A stretch of DNA of 64,000 bases from Streptomyces violaceorubidus (GTDB lineage Bacteria; Actinomycetota; Actinomycetes; Streptomycetales; Streptomycetaceae), in NCBI RefSeq assembly GCF_000717995.1, contig NZ_JODM01000013.1, forward strand, positions 62,001 through 126,000, written 5' to 3'. A program made the position numbers and the translations under genes. Below the pieces are notes generated by a model. That model searched no databases. It was not told where the DNA came from and worked only from the letters and a program-made list of their open reading frames with translations. Positions 43,644-53,467 of the stretch are shown here, in pieces; the first letter of the stretch is position 1; each line of letters begins with the position of its first letter.

Positions 43644-44213
43644 TCAGCACATTGCGGAGGGTCCGTCACTCTGGGTGAGGAAGTGGGCTCCGGAGGTGGT
43701 TCCCGCGGGCCCCGGCAGCACCTCGTACCCCTGTTCGCGCTGTCGCACCAGAAGGTGCGCGAAGGGGCGAGAGGGGTCTTCGGCGAAGTGCCGGCGCTCG
43801 GCCGGGATCCACCCGTCCCAGAACGTCCGCTGTTCCGCTCCGTCGCGCGCCCGTCCGCGTTCCCACGCCCGTTCCCGGGGCAGATCCATCCAGAGCAGCC
43901 CGGCCAGGTGCGGCCGCAGCGCCTCGCGGCCGGCGCCGACGCCCTCGACCAGGATCAGGGGAGCGGGCGGCAGCGCACGGGGGGTGCCGAACCGACGGGC
44001 CCGCCAGTCGTAGGGGGTGTAGTGGGCGGTGTCACCGCGCCGCAGGGGCTCGATCACCTGGTCGAGCAGTCGTGCGGTCCAGTCGAACAGCTCGTCGTGA
44101 CTGGCGATGTCGTCGAGGTGCAGCACCGGCACGCCGCCCAGCTCGGCCGACAGACGTCCGGCGAACGTGGACTTCCCGGACCCGGCGTACCCGTCGACAC
44201 CGATCAGACGCAC
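43644..44213 (-). CDS. Uridine kinase-like P-loop protein
   Basis: A 189-residue nucleoside/nucleotide kinase-like protein with a Walker A near its start (LIGVDGYAGSGKSTFAGRLS), VPVLHLDDIASHDELFDW, PLILVEGVGAGREALRP (Walker B-like) and an Arg-rich lid. Substrate uncertain. GTG 44213 is the first available start but has no ribosome-binding site. The family usually has about 12 to 20 more residues, and such residues are readable in frame upstream (DLAARLRRLPPSCGSVRLIG), yet no ATG/GTG/TTG lies between them and an upstream TGA. A lost start codon, an unusual start or a base error is possible. Confidence 0.78.
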   Translation of the reverse strand: MRLIGVDGYAGSGKSTFAGRLSAELGGVPVLHLDDIASHDELFDWTARLLDQVIEPLRRGDTAHYTPYDWRARRFGTPRALPPAPLILVEGVGAGREALRPHLAGLLWMDLPRERAWERGRARDGAEQRTFWDGWIPAERRHFAEDPSRPFAHLLVRQREQGYEVLPGPAGTTSGAHFLTQSDGPSAMC

Positions 44214-44323
44214 CGAACCGCAGGAGGGGGGAAGCCGGCGGAGCCGGGCTGCGAGGTCGAGGATGGCGGGTCCCGTGGGCGACGGAGGCGGACACGTTCA
44301 CCCGCACTCTAACCAGTGGTCGA

Positions 44324-44337
44324 CACCAATATTGGTG
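44324..44337. promoter_or_regulatory. Perfect 14-bp palindrome CACCAATATTGGTG
   Basis: A perfect palindrome in an otherwise GC-rich stretch, 110 bases before the C39-type peptidase start and 110 bases upstream of the kinase-like gene on the other strand. Symmetry and AT-rich centre suggest a regulator-binding site. The regulator is unknown. Confidence 0.5.
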
Positions 44338-44446
44338 GCGCGGCGTGCGTGGAAGTGCTGGCAGGAGCGGGCGGCTGCGGCCATAGTTGGCGCACGACCG
44401 TGCAAGACGGATCCGCCCGACCCGGACACCTGGGGGTCTCCCGCCC

Positions 44447-45826
44447 ATGAGCAGAGTCGAACAGCCGTCCCGCAGAGCCCTCCTGGCCGCGGCCGTCGCC
44501 GCGGCCGCGGTGGCGGGCGGCGCGATCCCGGCCGTAGCCCAGTCGGCGCCCGGCGCCGGTGGCGGCGCGGACCCCGGCCGGGCGGGCGCCCGGCCGGTGG
44601 ACTACCACGCCTGGACCACCTACGGCGACTGGCGGGCCGGGGCCGTCCGCGGGGCCCGCCCCGTCGCGGGCGCCCGCCCCGGCGTCGTGATCGGCGCCCC
44701 GGCCGGCACCACCGACTACACCGACCCGCACACCGGCACCACCGCCGCCTGGGAGTACGCGACCTGGACCTCTCCCGTCCACCGGCTCACCGTGCCCTCG
44801 ACGGAGGTCATCGCCTCCTGGAACGCGCACACGCCGGCCGGCACCTGGATCCAGGTCGAGCTCAAGGGCACCTACTCCGACGGCACGGACACGCCCTGGT
44901 ACGTGATGGGCCGCTGGGCGTCGGGCGACGGCGAGCAGGACATCCGGCGGACCTCCCTCGACGACCAGAGCGACGGCAGGAGCAGCATCTGGACCGACAC
45001 CTTCTCCGTCGACGACGCCTCCACCGGCCTGCGCCTGGTCTCCTACCGGCTGCGGCTCACCCTCCACCGCCGCCCCGGCACGCGCGTCACGCCCACCGTC
45101 TGGCGGCTCGGCGCGATGGGCTCCGACATCCCCGACCGCTTCACCGTGCCGGCCTCCGCCCCGGGCCACGCCGGGGAACTGCGCGTCCCGCGCTACTCGC
45201 AGGAGATCCACAAGGGCCAGTACCCCGAGTACGACAACGGCGGCGAGGCCTGGTGCAGCCCCACCTCCTCGCAGATGATCGTCGAGTACTGGGGCGGGCG
45301 CCTCACCGAGGAGCAGCTCGCCTGGGTCGACCCCTCGTATACCGACCCGCAGGTCTGCCATGCCGCCCGGTACACGTACGATCACCAGTACGCCGGCTGC
45401 GGCAACTGGCCCTTCAACGCCGCCTACGCCGCCACGTTCGAGGGCCTCCAGGGCGTGGTCACCCGCCTCGGCTCCCTCGCCGACCTGGAGACGCTGATCG
45501 CGGCCGGCATCCCGGCCATAACGTCCCAGTCGTTCCTGGAGGAGGAGCTGACCGGCGCGGGCTACGGCACCTCGGGCCACCTGATGACCGTGATCGGCTT
45601 CACCGCCGACGGCGACGTGATCGCCAACGACCCGGCCTCGGACGACAACGACGCGGTGCGCCGCGTCTACCGGCGGCGCGAGTGGGAGAACATCTGGCTC
45701 AGGACGAAGCGGTACAACGCCAGTGGCAAGGTCGTCTCCGGCACCGGCGGCGTCTGCTACCTGTACTTCCCGGCCCGTCCTGGCCCACTCCAGCGCAAGG
45801 CTCTCGCGGCGGTGGGGGTGCGCTGA
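44447..45826 (+). CDS. Tat-exported C39-like cysteine peptidase family protein
   Basis: A 459-residue exported protein. The N-terminus has a twin-arginine signal (PSRRALLAAAVAAAAVAGGA, AVAQSA cleavage region). Residues about 50-235 form a beta-rich domain. The peptidase domain starts at LRVPRYSQEIHKGQYPEYDN, with C270 in GGEAWCSPTSSQMIVE and H378 in GTSGHLMTVIGF, followed by VIANDPASDDNDAVRR, the Asn/Asp of a papain-like triad. Known in Streptomyces as peptidase C39 family proteins. Substrate unknown. ATG 44447 was chosen because it starts the signal peptide; GGGGG lies upstream. Confidence 0.9.
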   Translation: MSRVEQPSRRALLAAAVAAAAVAGGAIPAVAQSAPGAGGGADPGRAGARPVDYHAWTTYGDWRAGAVRGARPVAGARPGVVIGAPAGTTDYTDPHTGTTAAWEYATWTSPVHRLTVPSTEVIASWNAHTPAGTWIQVELKGTYSDGTDTPWYVMGRWASGDGEQDIRRTSLDDQSDGRSSIWTDTFSVDDASTGLRLVSYRLRLTLHRRPGTRVTPTVWRLGAMGSDIPDRFTVPASAPGHAGELRVPRYSQEIHKGQYPEYDNGGEAWCSPTSSQMIVEYWGGRLTEEQLAWVDPSYTDPQVCHAARYTYDHQYAGCGNWPFNAAYAATFEGLQGVVTRLGSLADLETLIAAGIPAITSQSFLEEELTGAGYGTSGHLMTVIGFTADGDVIANDPASDDNDAVRRVYRRREWENIWLRTKRYNASGKVVSGTGGVCYLYFPARPGPLQRKALAAVGVR

Positions 45827-45945
45827 GCGGCCGGGCCGCACGGCTGTGACCAAGCTCTCGGACGCAAAAGCCGCTCACAGTGGCAAGGTGGACACCGTGA
45901 GCGGGGGGACTCCGCCGAAGCCCGACCCGAGAGCAGCGAGAAGCC

Positions 45946-46086
45946 ATGACCGCACACAGCGCAGCCGCCACCCGTGTCCGCACCGGCGGCCCCAAGGACG
46001 ACGGCCCGAAGATCCTGGAACACGTCATGGGCTGGACCCTCGTCGTGGTGGTCGCGATGCTCGTGGTGCAGCTGGGCCTCCTGTGA
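45946..46086 (+). CDS. SCO1431-family small membrane protein
   Basis: A 46-residue protein with a short polar N-terminus (TAHSAAATRVRTGGPKDDGP) and one transmembrane helix (GWTLVVVVAMLVVQLGLL). I recognise it as the SCO1431-type family conserved in Streptomyces, which supports synteny with S. coelicolor here. ATG 45946 has GCGAGAAG upstream. Between the C39-type peptidase and a TetR gene on the same strand. Function unknown. Confidence 0.83.
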   Translation: MTAHSAAATRVRTGGPKDDGPKILEHVMGWTLVVVVAMLVVQLGLL

Positions 46087-46169
46087 CGTGACCGGGGTGT
46101 GACCTGCCCCACGATCCGACCTGCCATACTGCGAAGCGTCCCGCCGCCCGTAGGAGACCAGGGTCGAAA

Positions 46170-46832
46170 TTGAATATCAGTCAACAAGGTGCCGACGTCC
46201 GTCCCCGGGCGCGCGGCACCGAGCGCTCCGTGGCGCGCCGCGCCGAACTCATCGCCATCGGGCGGAGGTTGTTCGCCGACACGTCCTACGACGCGCTCTC
46301 GATGGACGACATCGCCCGCCAGGCGCATGTGGCCAAGGGGCTGATCTACTACTACTTCGAGTCCAAGCGGGGCTACTACCTGGCGATCATCCAGGACTCC
46401 GTCGCCGGCCTCGTCACCACCGCGGCGCGTGGCACCGAACTGCCCCAGGTGGACCGCGTCCACCGCACCATCGACGGCTACCTGCGCTACGCCGAGCACA
46501 ACCACGCCGCCTACCGCACCATCGTCAGCGGCGGGGTCGGCTTCGACGCCGAGGTGCACGCCATCCGGGACGGGGTGCGCGAGGCGATCGTCGCCACCAT
46601 CGCCGAAGGGGCCTACGGGCGCTCGGACATCGGGCCGCTGGCGCGTATGGGGCTGCTCGCCTGGGTGTGCGGCGTCGAGGGCGCCACCCTGGACTGGATC
46701 GCCCGCCCGGGACTGCCCCGCGAGATCATGTGCGAGCTGCTGGTGAAGTCGCTCGGCGGCACGCTGCGCGCCATCGAGGAGCTGGACCCCGCCTACCCGG
46801 CCCCCGCCCCGGCCCGCCGGGACGACGCCTGA
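46170..46832 (+). CDS. TetR family transcriptional regulator
   Basis: A 220-residue regulator with the TetR helix-turn-helix (SMDDIARQAHVAKGLIYYYF, residues about 43-62) and an all-helical ligand domain. The start is TTG 46170 with AGGG about 6-9 bases upstream; no ATG or GTG lies in frame before the conserved helix, so the TTG is likely real. It is convergent with the second chitinase gene, with a shared hairpin between them. Target unknown. Confidence 0.9.
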   Translation: MNISQQGADVRPRARGTERSVARRAELIAIGRRLFADTSYDALSMDDIARQAHVAKGLIYYYFESKRGYYLAIIQDSVAGLVTTAARGTELPQVDRVHRTIDGYLRYAEHNHAAYRTIVSGGVGFDAEVHAIRDGVREAIVATIAEGAYGRSDIGPLARMGLLAWVCGVEGATLDWIARPGLPREIMCELLVKSLGGTLRAIEELDPAYPAPAPARRDDA

Positions 46833-46833
46833 C

Positions 46834-46869
46834 GAGGGGGCAAAGACCCGAGCCGGTCTCTGCCCCCTC
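46834..46869. terminator. Bidirectional hairpin between tetR-type gene and chitinase
   Basis: A 15-bp stem with one mismatch (46834-46848 with 46855-46869) and a 6-base CGAGCC loop, starting right after the TetR stop and 26 bases from the end of the convergent chitinase reading frame. It suits termination of both. Confidence 0.75.
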
Positions 46870-46894
46870 GCCCCCCCCGTGGGCGCCGGGTGGT

Positions 46895-48139
<1,245 letters not shown>

Positions 48140-48472
48140 CGGGTGTCTCCTCGTGGGGGGAAGAGGGAAACGCGCGCCGATTGGCATGAACGCGGTAAGG
48201 CGTTCGATCCGTCACCGTAGGAGGACTAGACCAGCATGGTCAATGGTTCGGACCATTCTTGGCTTCCGGCCATTCTCGGAATTCTCCGAGTAAGCGGTCG
48301 TTAACTGGTGACTCCATGCCTCCGATCGGGCATACTCACAGCGCACAGCCGCTGGTCAGCCGCTTCCGCGACCCGGGAGTGCGAGCATCGGCCAGGCCCG
48401 AACGACCGGCGGAGCCGCCTCCACCCAAGGCGCACGTCCGCCGATGTGCCCGACAGGGAGGAGAGCGTCGCC
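48140..48472. other. Divergent promoter region, chitinase / acyl-CoA dehydrogenase
   Basis: 333 bases. The left half holds the chitinase leader and the DasR-like pair at 48223-48257. The right half leads to the acyl-CoA dehydrogenase, with GGGAGGAGA shortly before its ATG. No ORF with family features was recognised. Confidence 0.5.
48223..48257 (-). promoter_or_regulatory. DasR-type site pair before the second chitinase
   Basis: On the minus strand CTGGTCTAGTCC (48234-48223) and AATGGTCCGAACC (48257-48245) repeat the layout seen before the large chitinase: a dre-like element plus a second TGGTC half-site the same distance upstream. TGGTC also occurs on the plus strand at 48237-48241. Same regulator, DasR, is inferred. 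Confidence 0.78.
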
Positions 48473-49648
48473 ATGCCCGACCGCGCCCCGCAGCCGGTGG
48501 ACCGGCAACTGCCGACGGACGAGGCACGGGACCTGATCTCGCTCGTCCGCGACATCGCGCAGCGTGAGATCGCCCCGAGCGCGGCCGAGGAGGAGGACGC
48601 CGGACGCTTCCCGCGCGAGGTCTTCACCCTCCTGTCCGACTCCGGCCTCCTCGGACTGCCCTACGACGCCGAGTTCGGCGGCGGCGAGCAGCCGTACGAG
48701 GTCTACCTCCAGGTCCTGGAGGAGCTGGCCGCGGCCCGGCTCACCGTCGGCCTCGGCGTCAGCGTGCACACGCTCGCCTCGTACGCGCTGGCCGCCCACG
48801 GCACCAAGGAGCAGCAGGCCGAGCACCTGCCCGCGATGCTCGGCGGCGGGCTGCTCGGCGCCTACTGCCTCTCCGAACCCGCCTCCGGCTCCGACGCCGC
48901 CTCGCTGCGGACCAAGGCCGTGCGCGAGAGCGGCGGAGACTGGGTGATCACCGGCACCAAGGCGTGGATCACGCACGGCGGCATCGCCGACTTCTACACC
49001 GTCATGGCCCGCACCGGAGAGGACGGCCCGCGCGGCATCACGGCCTTCCTGGTGCCCGGTGACGCCGAGGGGCTGAGCGCCGCGGTGCCGGAGAAGAAGA
49101 TGGGGCTGAAGGGCTCGCCCACCGCGCAGATCCACCTGGACGGCGTGCGGATCCCCGACGCCCGCCGCCTCGGCGACGAGGGACAGGGCTTCGCGATCGC
49201 CCTGTCCGCGCTCGACTCGGGCCGGCTCGGCATCGCCGCCTGCGCGATCGGCGTGGCCCAGGCGGCCCTGGACGAGGCGGTGTCCTACGCGGCCGAGCGG
49301 CGGCAGTTCGGCAAGCCGATCGCCGACTTCCAGGGGCTGCGCTTCATGCTCGCCGACATGGCGACGCAGATCGAGGCAGGCCGGGCCCTGTACCTGACGG
49401 CGGCACGGCTGCGCGACGCCGGACGGCCCTTCGCCAAGCAGGCCGCCATGGCCAAGCTGCACTGCACCGACACGGCGATGCGGGTCACCACCGACGCCGT
49501 GCAGGTCCTCGGCGGATACGGCTACACCGCCGACTTCCCGGCCGAGCGGTACATGCGCGAGGCCAAGGTGCTGCAGATCGTCGAGGGCACCAACCAGATC
49601 CAGCGGATGGTCATCGCCCGTCACCTCGCGGGTCCCGAGGAGCGCTGA
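48473..49648 (+). CDS. Acyl-CoA dehydrogenase
   Basis: A 391-residue FAD-dependent acyl-CoA dehydrogenase. Visible features are LLGAYCLSEPASGSDAASLR (FAD and substrate region), WVITGTKAWITHGGIADFYT, KKMGLKGSPTAQIHLDGVRI, QFGKPIADFQGLRFMLADMA (dimer/FAD contacts) and the C-terminal AKVLQIVEGTNQIQRMVIAR. The catalytic Glu is expected at EGTNQ (short-chain type). It catalyses alpha-beta dehydrogenation in fatty-acid or branched-chain amino-acid breakdown. ATG 48473 has GGGAGGAGA upstream. Its last 38 bases overlap a minus-strand ORF. Confidence 0.95.
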   Translation: MPDRAPQPVDRQLPTDEARDLISLVRDIAQREIAPSAAEEEDAGRFPREVFTLLSDSGLLGLPYDAEFGGGEQPYEVYLQVLEELAAARLTVGLGVSVHTLASYALAAHGTKEQQAEHLPAMLGGGLLGAYCLSEPASGSDAASLRTKAVRESGGDWVITGTKAWITHGGIADFYTVMARTGEDGPRGITAFLVPGDAEGLSAAVPEKKMGLKGSPTAQIHLDGVRIPDARRLGDEGQGFAIALSALDSGRLGIAACAIGVAQAALDEAVSYAAERRQFGKPIADFQGLRFMLADMATQIEAGRALYLTAARLRDAGRPFAKQAAMAKLHCTDTAMRVTTDAVQVLGGYGYTADFPAERYMREAKVLQIVEGTNQIQRMVIARHLAGPEER

Positions 49649-49928
49649 AGTCGGCGGCGACGGTGAGGTCGCCGCCGGCCCGGAAGTCGCCGGTGGTGAA
49701 GAAGTCACCCGTGGCGAAGAAGTCGCCGAGTCCGCGCGGGGGTTCCGCGAGCCTGACCCACTCCGGGTCGTGGCGCCCCGGCAGGGTGCGGCCGCCGTCG
49801 GCCCAGGTCCGCATCAGCTCACGGTAGATCGGCGGGTCGGGGATCTGCGGGGCCGGGGGAACCGGTCCCGCGGACGCCGGTACGAACACGCGGCGCCGAC
49901 TCCCGGACGACGAGTACGTGGGGGTCAT
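49611..49928 (-). CDS. Small hypothetical protein with GDF repeats
   Basis: A 105-residue protein without a known family. The middle (IPDPPIYRELMRTWADGGRT then LPGRHDPEWVRLAEPP) looks like a genuine conserved Streptomyces sequence. The C-terminal 35 residues are short repeats, GDFFATGDFFTTGDFRAGGD, from direct DNA repeats of about 18-21 bases. Start ATG 49928; no clear ribosome-binding site. It overlaps the acyl-CoA dehydrogenase end by 38 bases (convergent). Function unknown. Confidence 0.55.
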   Translation of the reverse strand: MTPTYSSSGSRRRVFVPASAGPVPPAPQIPDPPIYRELMRTWADGGRTLPGRHDPEWVRLAEPPRGLGDFFATGDFFTTGDFRAGGDLTVAADFSAPRDPRGDGR

Positions 49929-50103
49929 ACCCGGGCAACGCGGTGAGACGCGGACAGGTCACCGGCGGAGGCAATCGAGAGTGAGTTCGTGCGCGTCCAC
50001 CGCACCGGAGCATGCCGCACCGCGCCACGGCCTCCTGCGAGCCGTGGCGCGACCGGGACGAGGAATGACAGGGCGAGCGCCGCGAACCGGGTGCTCGGGC
50101 GCC

Positions 50104-50541
50104 TCAGGCCGCTTCGCGCCGCATCGTCGGCACCCGCATCGGGCGCGAGCCCGGGCCGCCGACGTGGGAGAAGGGCTGGGTCCGCCAGTCGAGGCCGCGG
50201 GGGAGCGTCAACAACAGGGCGGTGTCCTGCTCGTGGGGCTCGAACGACTCGTCGGCGGGGCGCGCCTCGGTGGCCCGGCGGCCGGTGCCGGCGCAGACCG
50301 TGAGCCCGAACGGGTTCCACGGCGAGGCGCACAGCGCGTGCTCCGGCAGCGTCTCCTCGTCGGCCAGCAGGGCGATGGGCTGGGCGCAGTCCGGGCAGAA
50401 CACCCGGTACATCTCGAAGGTGTCGTAGGTGTCGACTTCCTCGTCGTCGAAGGCGTCGGGTTCGACGCCCTCCGGTACGGGCTCGACGACCGGCTGCTGC
50501 CGCTTGGGCGCGGTACGACCAGGGCGCTTAAGACTCTGCAT
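50104..50541 (-). CDS. Hypothetical protein with CPDC motif
   Basis: A 145-residue protein of unknown role. It has a basic start (QSLKRPGRTAPKRQQP), an acidic stretch (DAFDDEEVDTYDTFEMYRV), then FCPDCAQPIALLADEE with further Cys (ALCASP, TVCAGTG) that could bind zinc, and a tail rich in Arg and Pro. ATG 50541 has GGGGGAGAAT upstream, a good site. It is divergent from the downstream Lrp-type gene with 267 bases between, in which no element was recognised. Confidence 0.72.
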   Translation of the reverse strand: MQSLKRPGRTAPKRQQPVVEPVPEGVEPDAFDDEEVDTYDTFEMYRVFCPDCAQPIALLADEETLPEHALCASPWNPFGLTVCAGTGRRATEARPADESFEPHEQDTALLLTLPRGLDWRTQPFSHVGGPGSRPMRVPTMRREAA

Positions 50542-50808
50542 GGGATTCTCCCCCTCGGGCTGGGCCGGGACGGCACTGCGGCCTCGACCACAGCAAGCAC
50601 TTCCCGTCCCCCCTCCGGGGTAATCACGAGAACATCACGGAGAACGTTCAACCAGTGTGGTGTTCGTCACATGCCCCTCGCAGATGCCCCGTGCGGCGGG
50701 TTTGTCCCCGCCCGGCCCTCGTCCGACGCCCCGTCACATCACGAACGGGACATGACCCGGACTGCTCAGGTGTCCGAGGAGATCAACCGCACTGTAGGTT
50801 CTTGCGCC

Positions 50809-51249
50809 ATGGAGGAGCTGGACCGACAGATCGTGCAGCTGCTCGTCAAGGACGGGCGGATGAGCTACACTGACCTGGGCAAGGCCACGGGCCTGTCCAC
50901 GTCGGCCGTGCACCAGCGGGTGCGGCGGCTGGAACAGCGTGGCGTCATCCGCGGGTACGCGGCGGTCGTCGACCCGGAGGCCGTCGGGCTGCCGATGACC
51001 GCGTTCATCTCGGTGAAACCGTTCGACCCCAGCGCTCCCGACGACATCGCGGACCGCCTCGCCGGGGTCCCCGAGATCGAGGCCTGCCACAGCGTCGCGG
51101 GCGACGAGAACTACATCCTCAAGGTCCGGGTGGCCACCCCGCACGAGCTGGAGGAACTGCTCGCGCGGGTCCGCTCGCTGGCCGGTGTGTCGACCCGCAC
51201 CACCGTGGTCCTGTCGACCCCCTACGAGTCCCGTCCCCCGCGGATCTGA
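50809..51249 (+). CDS. Lrp/AsnC family transcriptional regulator
   Basis: A 146-residue regulator beginning EELDRQIVQLLVKDGRMSYT, with the winged helix at SYTDLGKATGLSTSAVHQRV (about residues 18-37) and a RAM domain (GDENYILKVRVATPHELEEL). The ATG 50809 gives the family N-terminus; an upstream ATG 50752 would add 19 residues and cannot be excluded. An amidohydrolase starts 88 bases downstream on the same strand and is a possible target. Confidence 0.9.
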   Translation: MEELDRQIVQLLVKDGRMSYTDLGKATGLSTSAVHQRVRRLEQRGVIRGYAAVVDPEAVGLPMTAFISVKPFDPSAPDDIADRLAGVPEIEACHSVAGDENYILKVRVATPHELEELLARVRSLAGVSTRTTVVLSTPYESRPPRI

Positions 51250-51337
51250 GGGCGCGGGCGCGGCAGCGGGAGCCGAGGGCGGCGGCCGGGCCGCCCCGGC
51301 TGCCGGACGGCGCCCGTGAGGGGCGAGACTGGTGTCC

Positions 51338-52942
51338 ATGAGTGAGTCCACCACCCCGTCCTCGACCGTCCTGCTGCGCCGCGGCGAGGTCCACAGTCCC
51401 GCCGACCCCTTCGCGACGGCCATGGTCGTCGAACGCGGCCAGGTCGCCTGGGTCGGCTCGGAGGGCGCCGCGGACGCCTTCGCGGACGGGGTCGACGAGG
51501 TGATCGACCTCGACGGCGCGCTCGTCACCCCGGCGTTCACCGACGCACACGTGCACACCACCGCCACGGGGCTCGCCCTCACCGGGCTCGACCTCTCCGG
51601 CGCCCCGACCCGCGAGGCGGCCCTCGCCCTCGTACGGGACTTCGCCGCCGCCCGCCCGGACGACCGCGTGCTCCTGGGCCACGGCTGGGACGCCGCCCGC
51701 TGGCCGGACGGACAGCCCCCGACGCGCGCCGAACTGGACGCGGCGACCGGCGGTCGTCCCCTCTATCTCAGCCGGATCGACGTCCACTCGGCCGTCGTCA
51801 CCACCGCCCTGCTCGACCTGGCGCCCGGTGGTCTCGCACCCGGGGACGGCCCGCTCACCGGCGACGCCCACCACACCGTCCGCGCCGCCGCGCTCGGGGC
51901 CGTCACCCCCGCCCAGCGCGCCGGGGCCCAGCGCGCCGCGCTCGCGCACGCCGCCTCCCTCGGCATCGGAACCGTTCACGAATGCGCAGGCCCGGAGATC
52001 TCCTCCGAGGACGACCTCACCGGCCTGCTGCGCCTGTCCGCCGAGGAGTCCGGACCGCGGGTGATCGGCTACTGGGCCGAACAGGACGTCGACAAGGCGC
52101 GCGAGCTGGGCGCCGTGGGAGCCGCCGGCGACCTCTTCGTCGACGGCTCCCTCGGCTCGCACACCGCCTGCCTGCACCAGCCCTACGCCGACGCCGGCCA
52201 CACCGGCACCGCCCACCTGGACGCCGTCGCCGTCGCCGCGCACGTCGTCGCCTGCACCGAGGCCGGCCTCCAGGCGGGCTTCCACGCCATCGGCGACGCC
52301 GCGGTGAGCGCCGTCGTGGAGGGAGTGCGCGCCGCCGCCGACAAGATGGGCCGCGCCCGTGTGCGCGCCGCCCGCCACCGGATCGAGCACGCCGAGATGC
52401 TCACCCCCGAGACCGTCGCGGCCTTCGCCGAGCTGGGGCTGACCGCCTCCGTCCAGCCCGCCTTCGACGCGCTCTGGGGCGGCGAGGACGGCATGTACGC
52501 CCGGCGGCTGGGCGCCGAGCGGGCGCGCACCCTCAACCCCTTCGCGGCCCTGCTGCGCGCCGGTGTGCCGCTCGCCTTCGGCTCCGACAGCCCGGTCACG
52601 CCCCTCGACCCGTGGGGCACCGTCCGGGCCGCCGCCTTCCACCGCACGCCGGAGCACCGCGTCTCCGTCCGGGCGGCGTTCACGGCGCACACACGTGGCG
52701 GCTGGCGGGCGATCGGCCGCGACGACGCGGGCGTCCTGGTGCCGGGCGCGCCCGCGGACTACGCCGTGTGGCGCACGGGCGACCTCGTGGTGCAGGCCCC
52801 GGACGACAGGGTGGCGCGCTGGTCGACCGACCCGCGCTCGGGCACGCCCGGCCTGCCCGACCTCGCCCCCGGCCGGGACCTGCCCGTCTGCCTGCGTACC
52901 GTGGTGGGCGGCCGGACCGTCTTCGTACGGCCGGGCGAGTGA
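51338..52942 (+). CDS. Amidohydrolase family protein, YtcJ-like
   Basis: A 534-residue metal-dependent hydrolase of the amidohydrolase_3 group. The N-terminal beta domain carries MVVERGQVAWVGSEGAADAF. Metal ligands are seen in AFTDAHVHTTATG (HxH). Further on are DGSLGSHTACLHQPYADAGH, AGLQAGFHAIGDAAVSAVVE and HRIEHAEMLTPE, with the late Asp at LAFGSDSPVTPLDPWG. Substrate unknown; YtcJ-type enzymes act on cyclic amides or imidazolones. I chose ATG 51338; GTG 51332, two codons earlier, has slightly better spacing to GGGG. Confidence 0.9.
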   Translation: MSESTTPSSTVLLRRGEVHSPADPFATAMVVERGQVAWVGSEGAADAFADGVDEVIDLDGALVTPAFTDAHVHTTATGLALTGLDLSGAPTREAALALVRDFAAARPDDRVLLGHGWDAARWPDGQPPTRAELDAATGGRPLYLSRIDVHSAVVTTALLDLAPGGLAPGDGPLTGDAHHTVRAAALGAVTPAQRAGAQRAALAHAASLGIGTVHECAGPEISSEDDLTGLLRLSAEESGPRVIGYWAEQDVDKARELGAVGAAGDLFVDGSLGSHTACLHQPYADAGHTGTAHLDAVAVAAHVVACTEAGLQAGFHAIGDAAVSAVVEGVRAAADKMGRARVRAARHRIEHAEMLTPETVAAFAELGLTASVQPAFDALWGGEDGMYARRLGAERARTLNPFAALLRAGVPLAFGSDSPVTPLDPWGTVRAAAFHRTPEHRVSVRAAFTAHTRGGWRAIGRDDAGVLVPGAPADYAVWRTGDLVVQAPDDRVARWSTDPRSGTPGLPDLAPGRDLPVCLRTVVGGRTVFVRPGE

Positions 52943-53467
52943 TCTCCACGGCCGACGGGGCGATGATCTTCGCGGGGCCACGACCTGCGTCTCCTCCGCG
53001 CTGACCTGCGCATTGGCGTCAAAGGTGCAGGTGGAACGACTGTTGACAGGCGACGGCGGGGGGCCGGTAGGTTCGGCGGAGTCCACCACCGGACGCCCGA
53101 CCGGGGAACCTTCCGCATACGCGTCGCGGCGCCGCTGAGTCAGGGACGGTGTGCCGCACCGGGGCACCGCCACTGGGAGCCAGGCTCAGTGCCCGCACCG
53201 CGACGAGGGAACGTTCCGGCCGGCCGGGAGGTGTGACCCGGGTGGGGCCCGGGCGCTCAGTAGACAACGGCCTAGGTCGACCCGCAGCCGGCGGGTCCCG
53301 GGCCGGCCCGAAGGGCGCCGGGCCCCCATCCGTCGCACAAACGGCCTGAATCGGCCATCCCTACCCCGGTTCCGGGAAAACGACACCACCGTAGGACCGT
53401 CCTGTCACGTCGGCGCAGGCCGCGGCGATTATGGTGGACCTCTGTGTACGGACACGAAGGGGCAGTG
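52943..53467. other. Long leader region before ppm1
   Basis: 525 bases between the amidohydrolase and ppm1. It holds the promoter-like pair at 53043-53073. Short open frames are Arg/Pro-rich and not family-like. No hairpin terminator of note was recognised after the amidohydrolase. Confidence 0.45.
53043..53073 (+). promoter_or_regulatory. Candidate SigHrdB-type promoter
   Basis: TTGACA (53043-53048) and TAGGTT (53068-53073), separated by 19 bases, match the housekeeping -35/-10 consensus closely in a GC-rich background. It faces ppm1, though about 395 bases before the start, so a long leader or an unseen short gene would follow. Confidence 0.4.
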
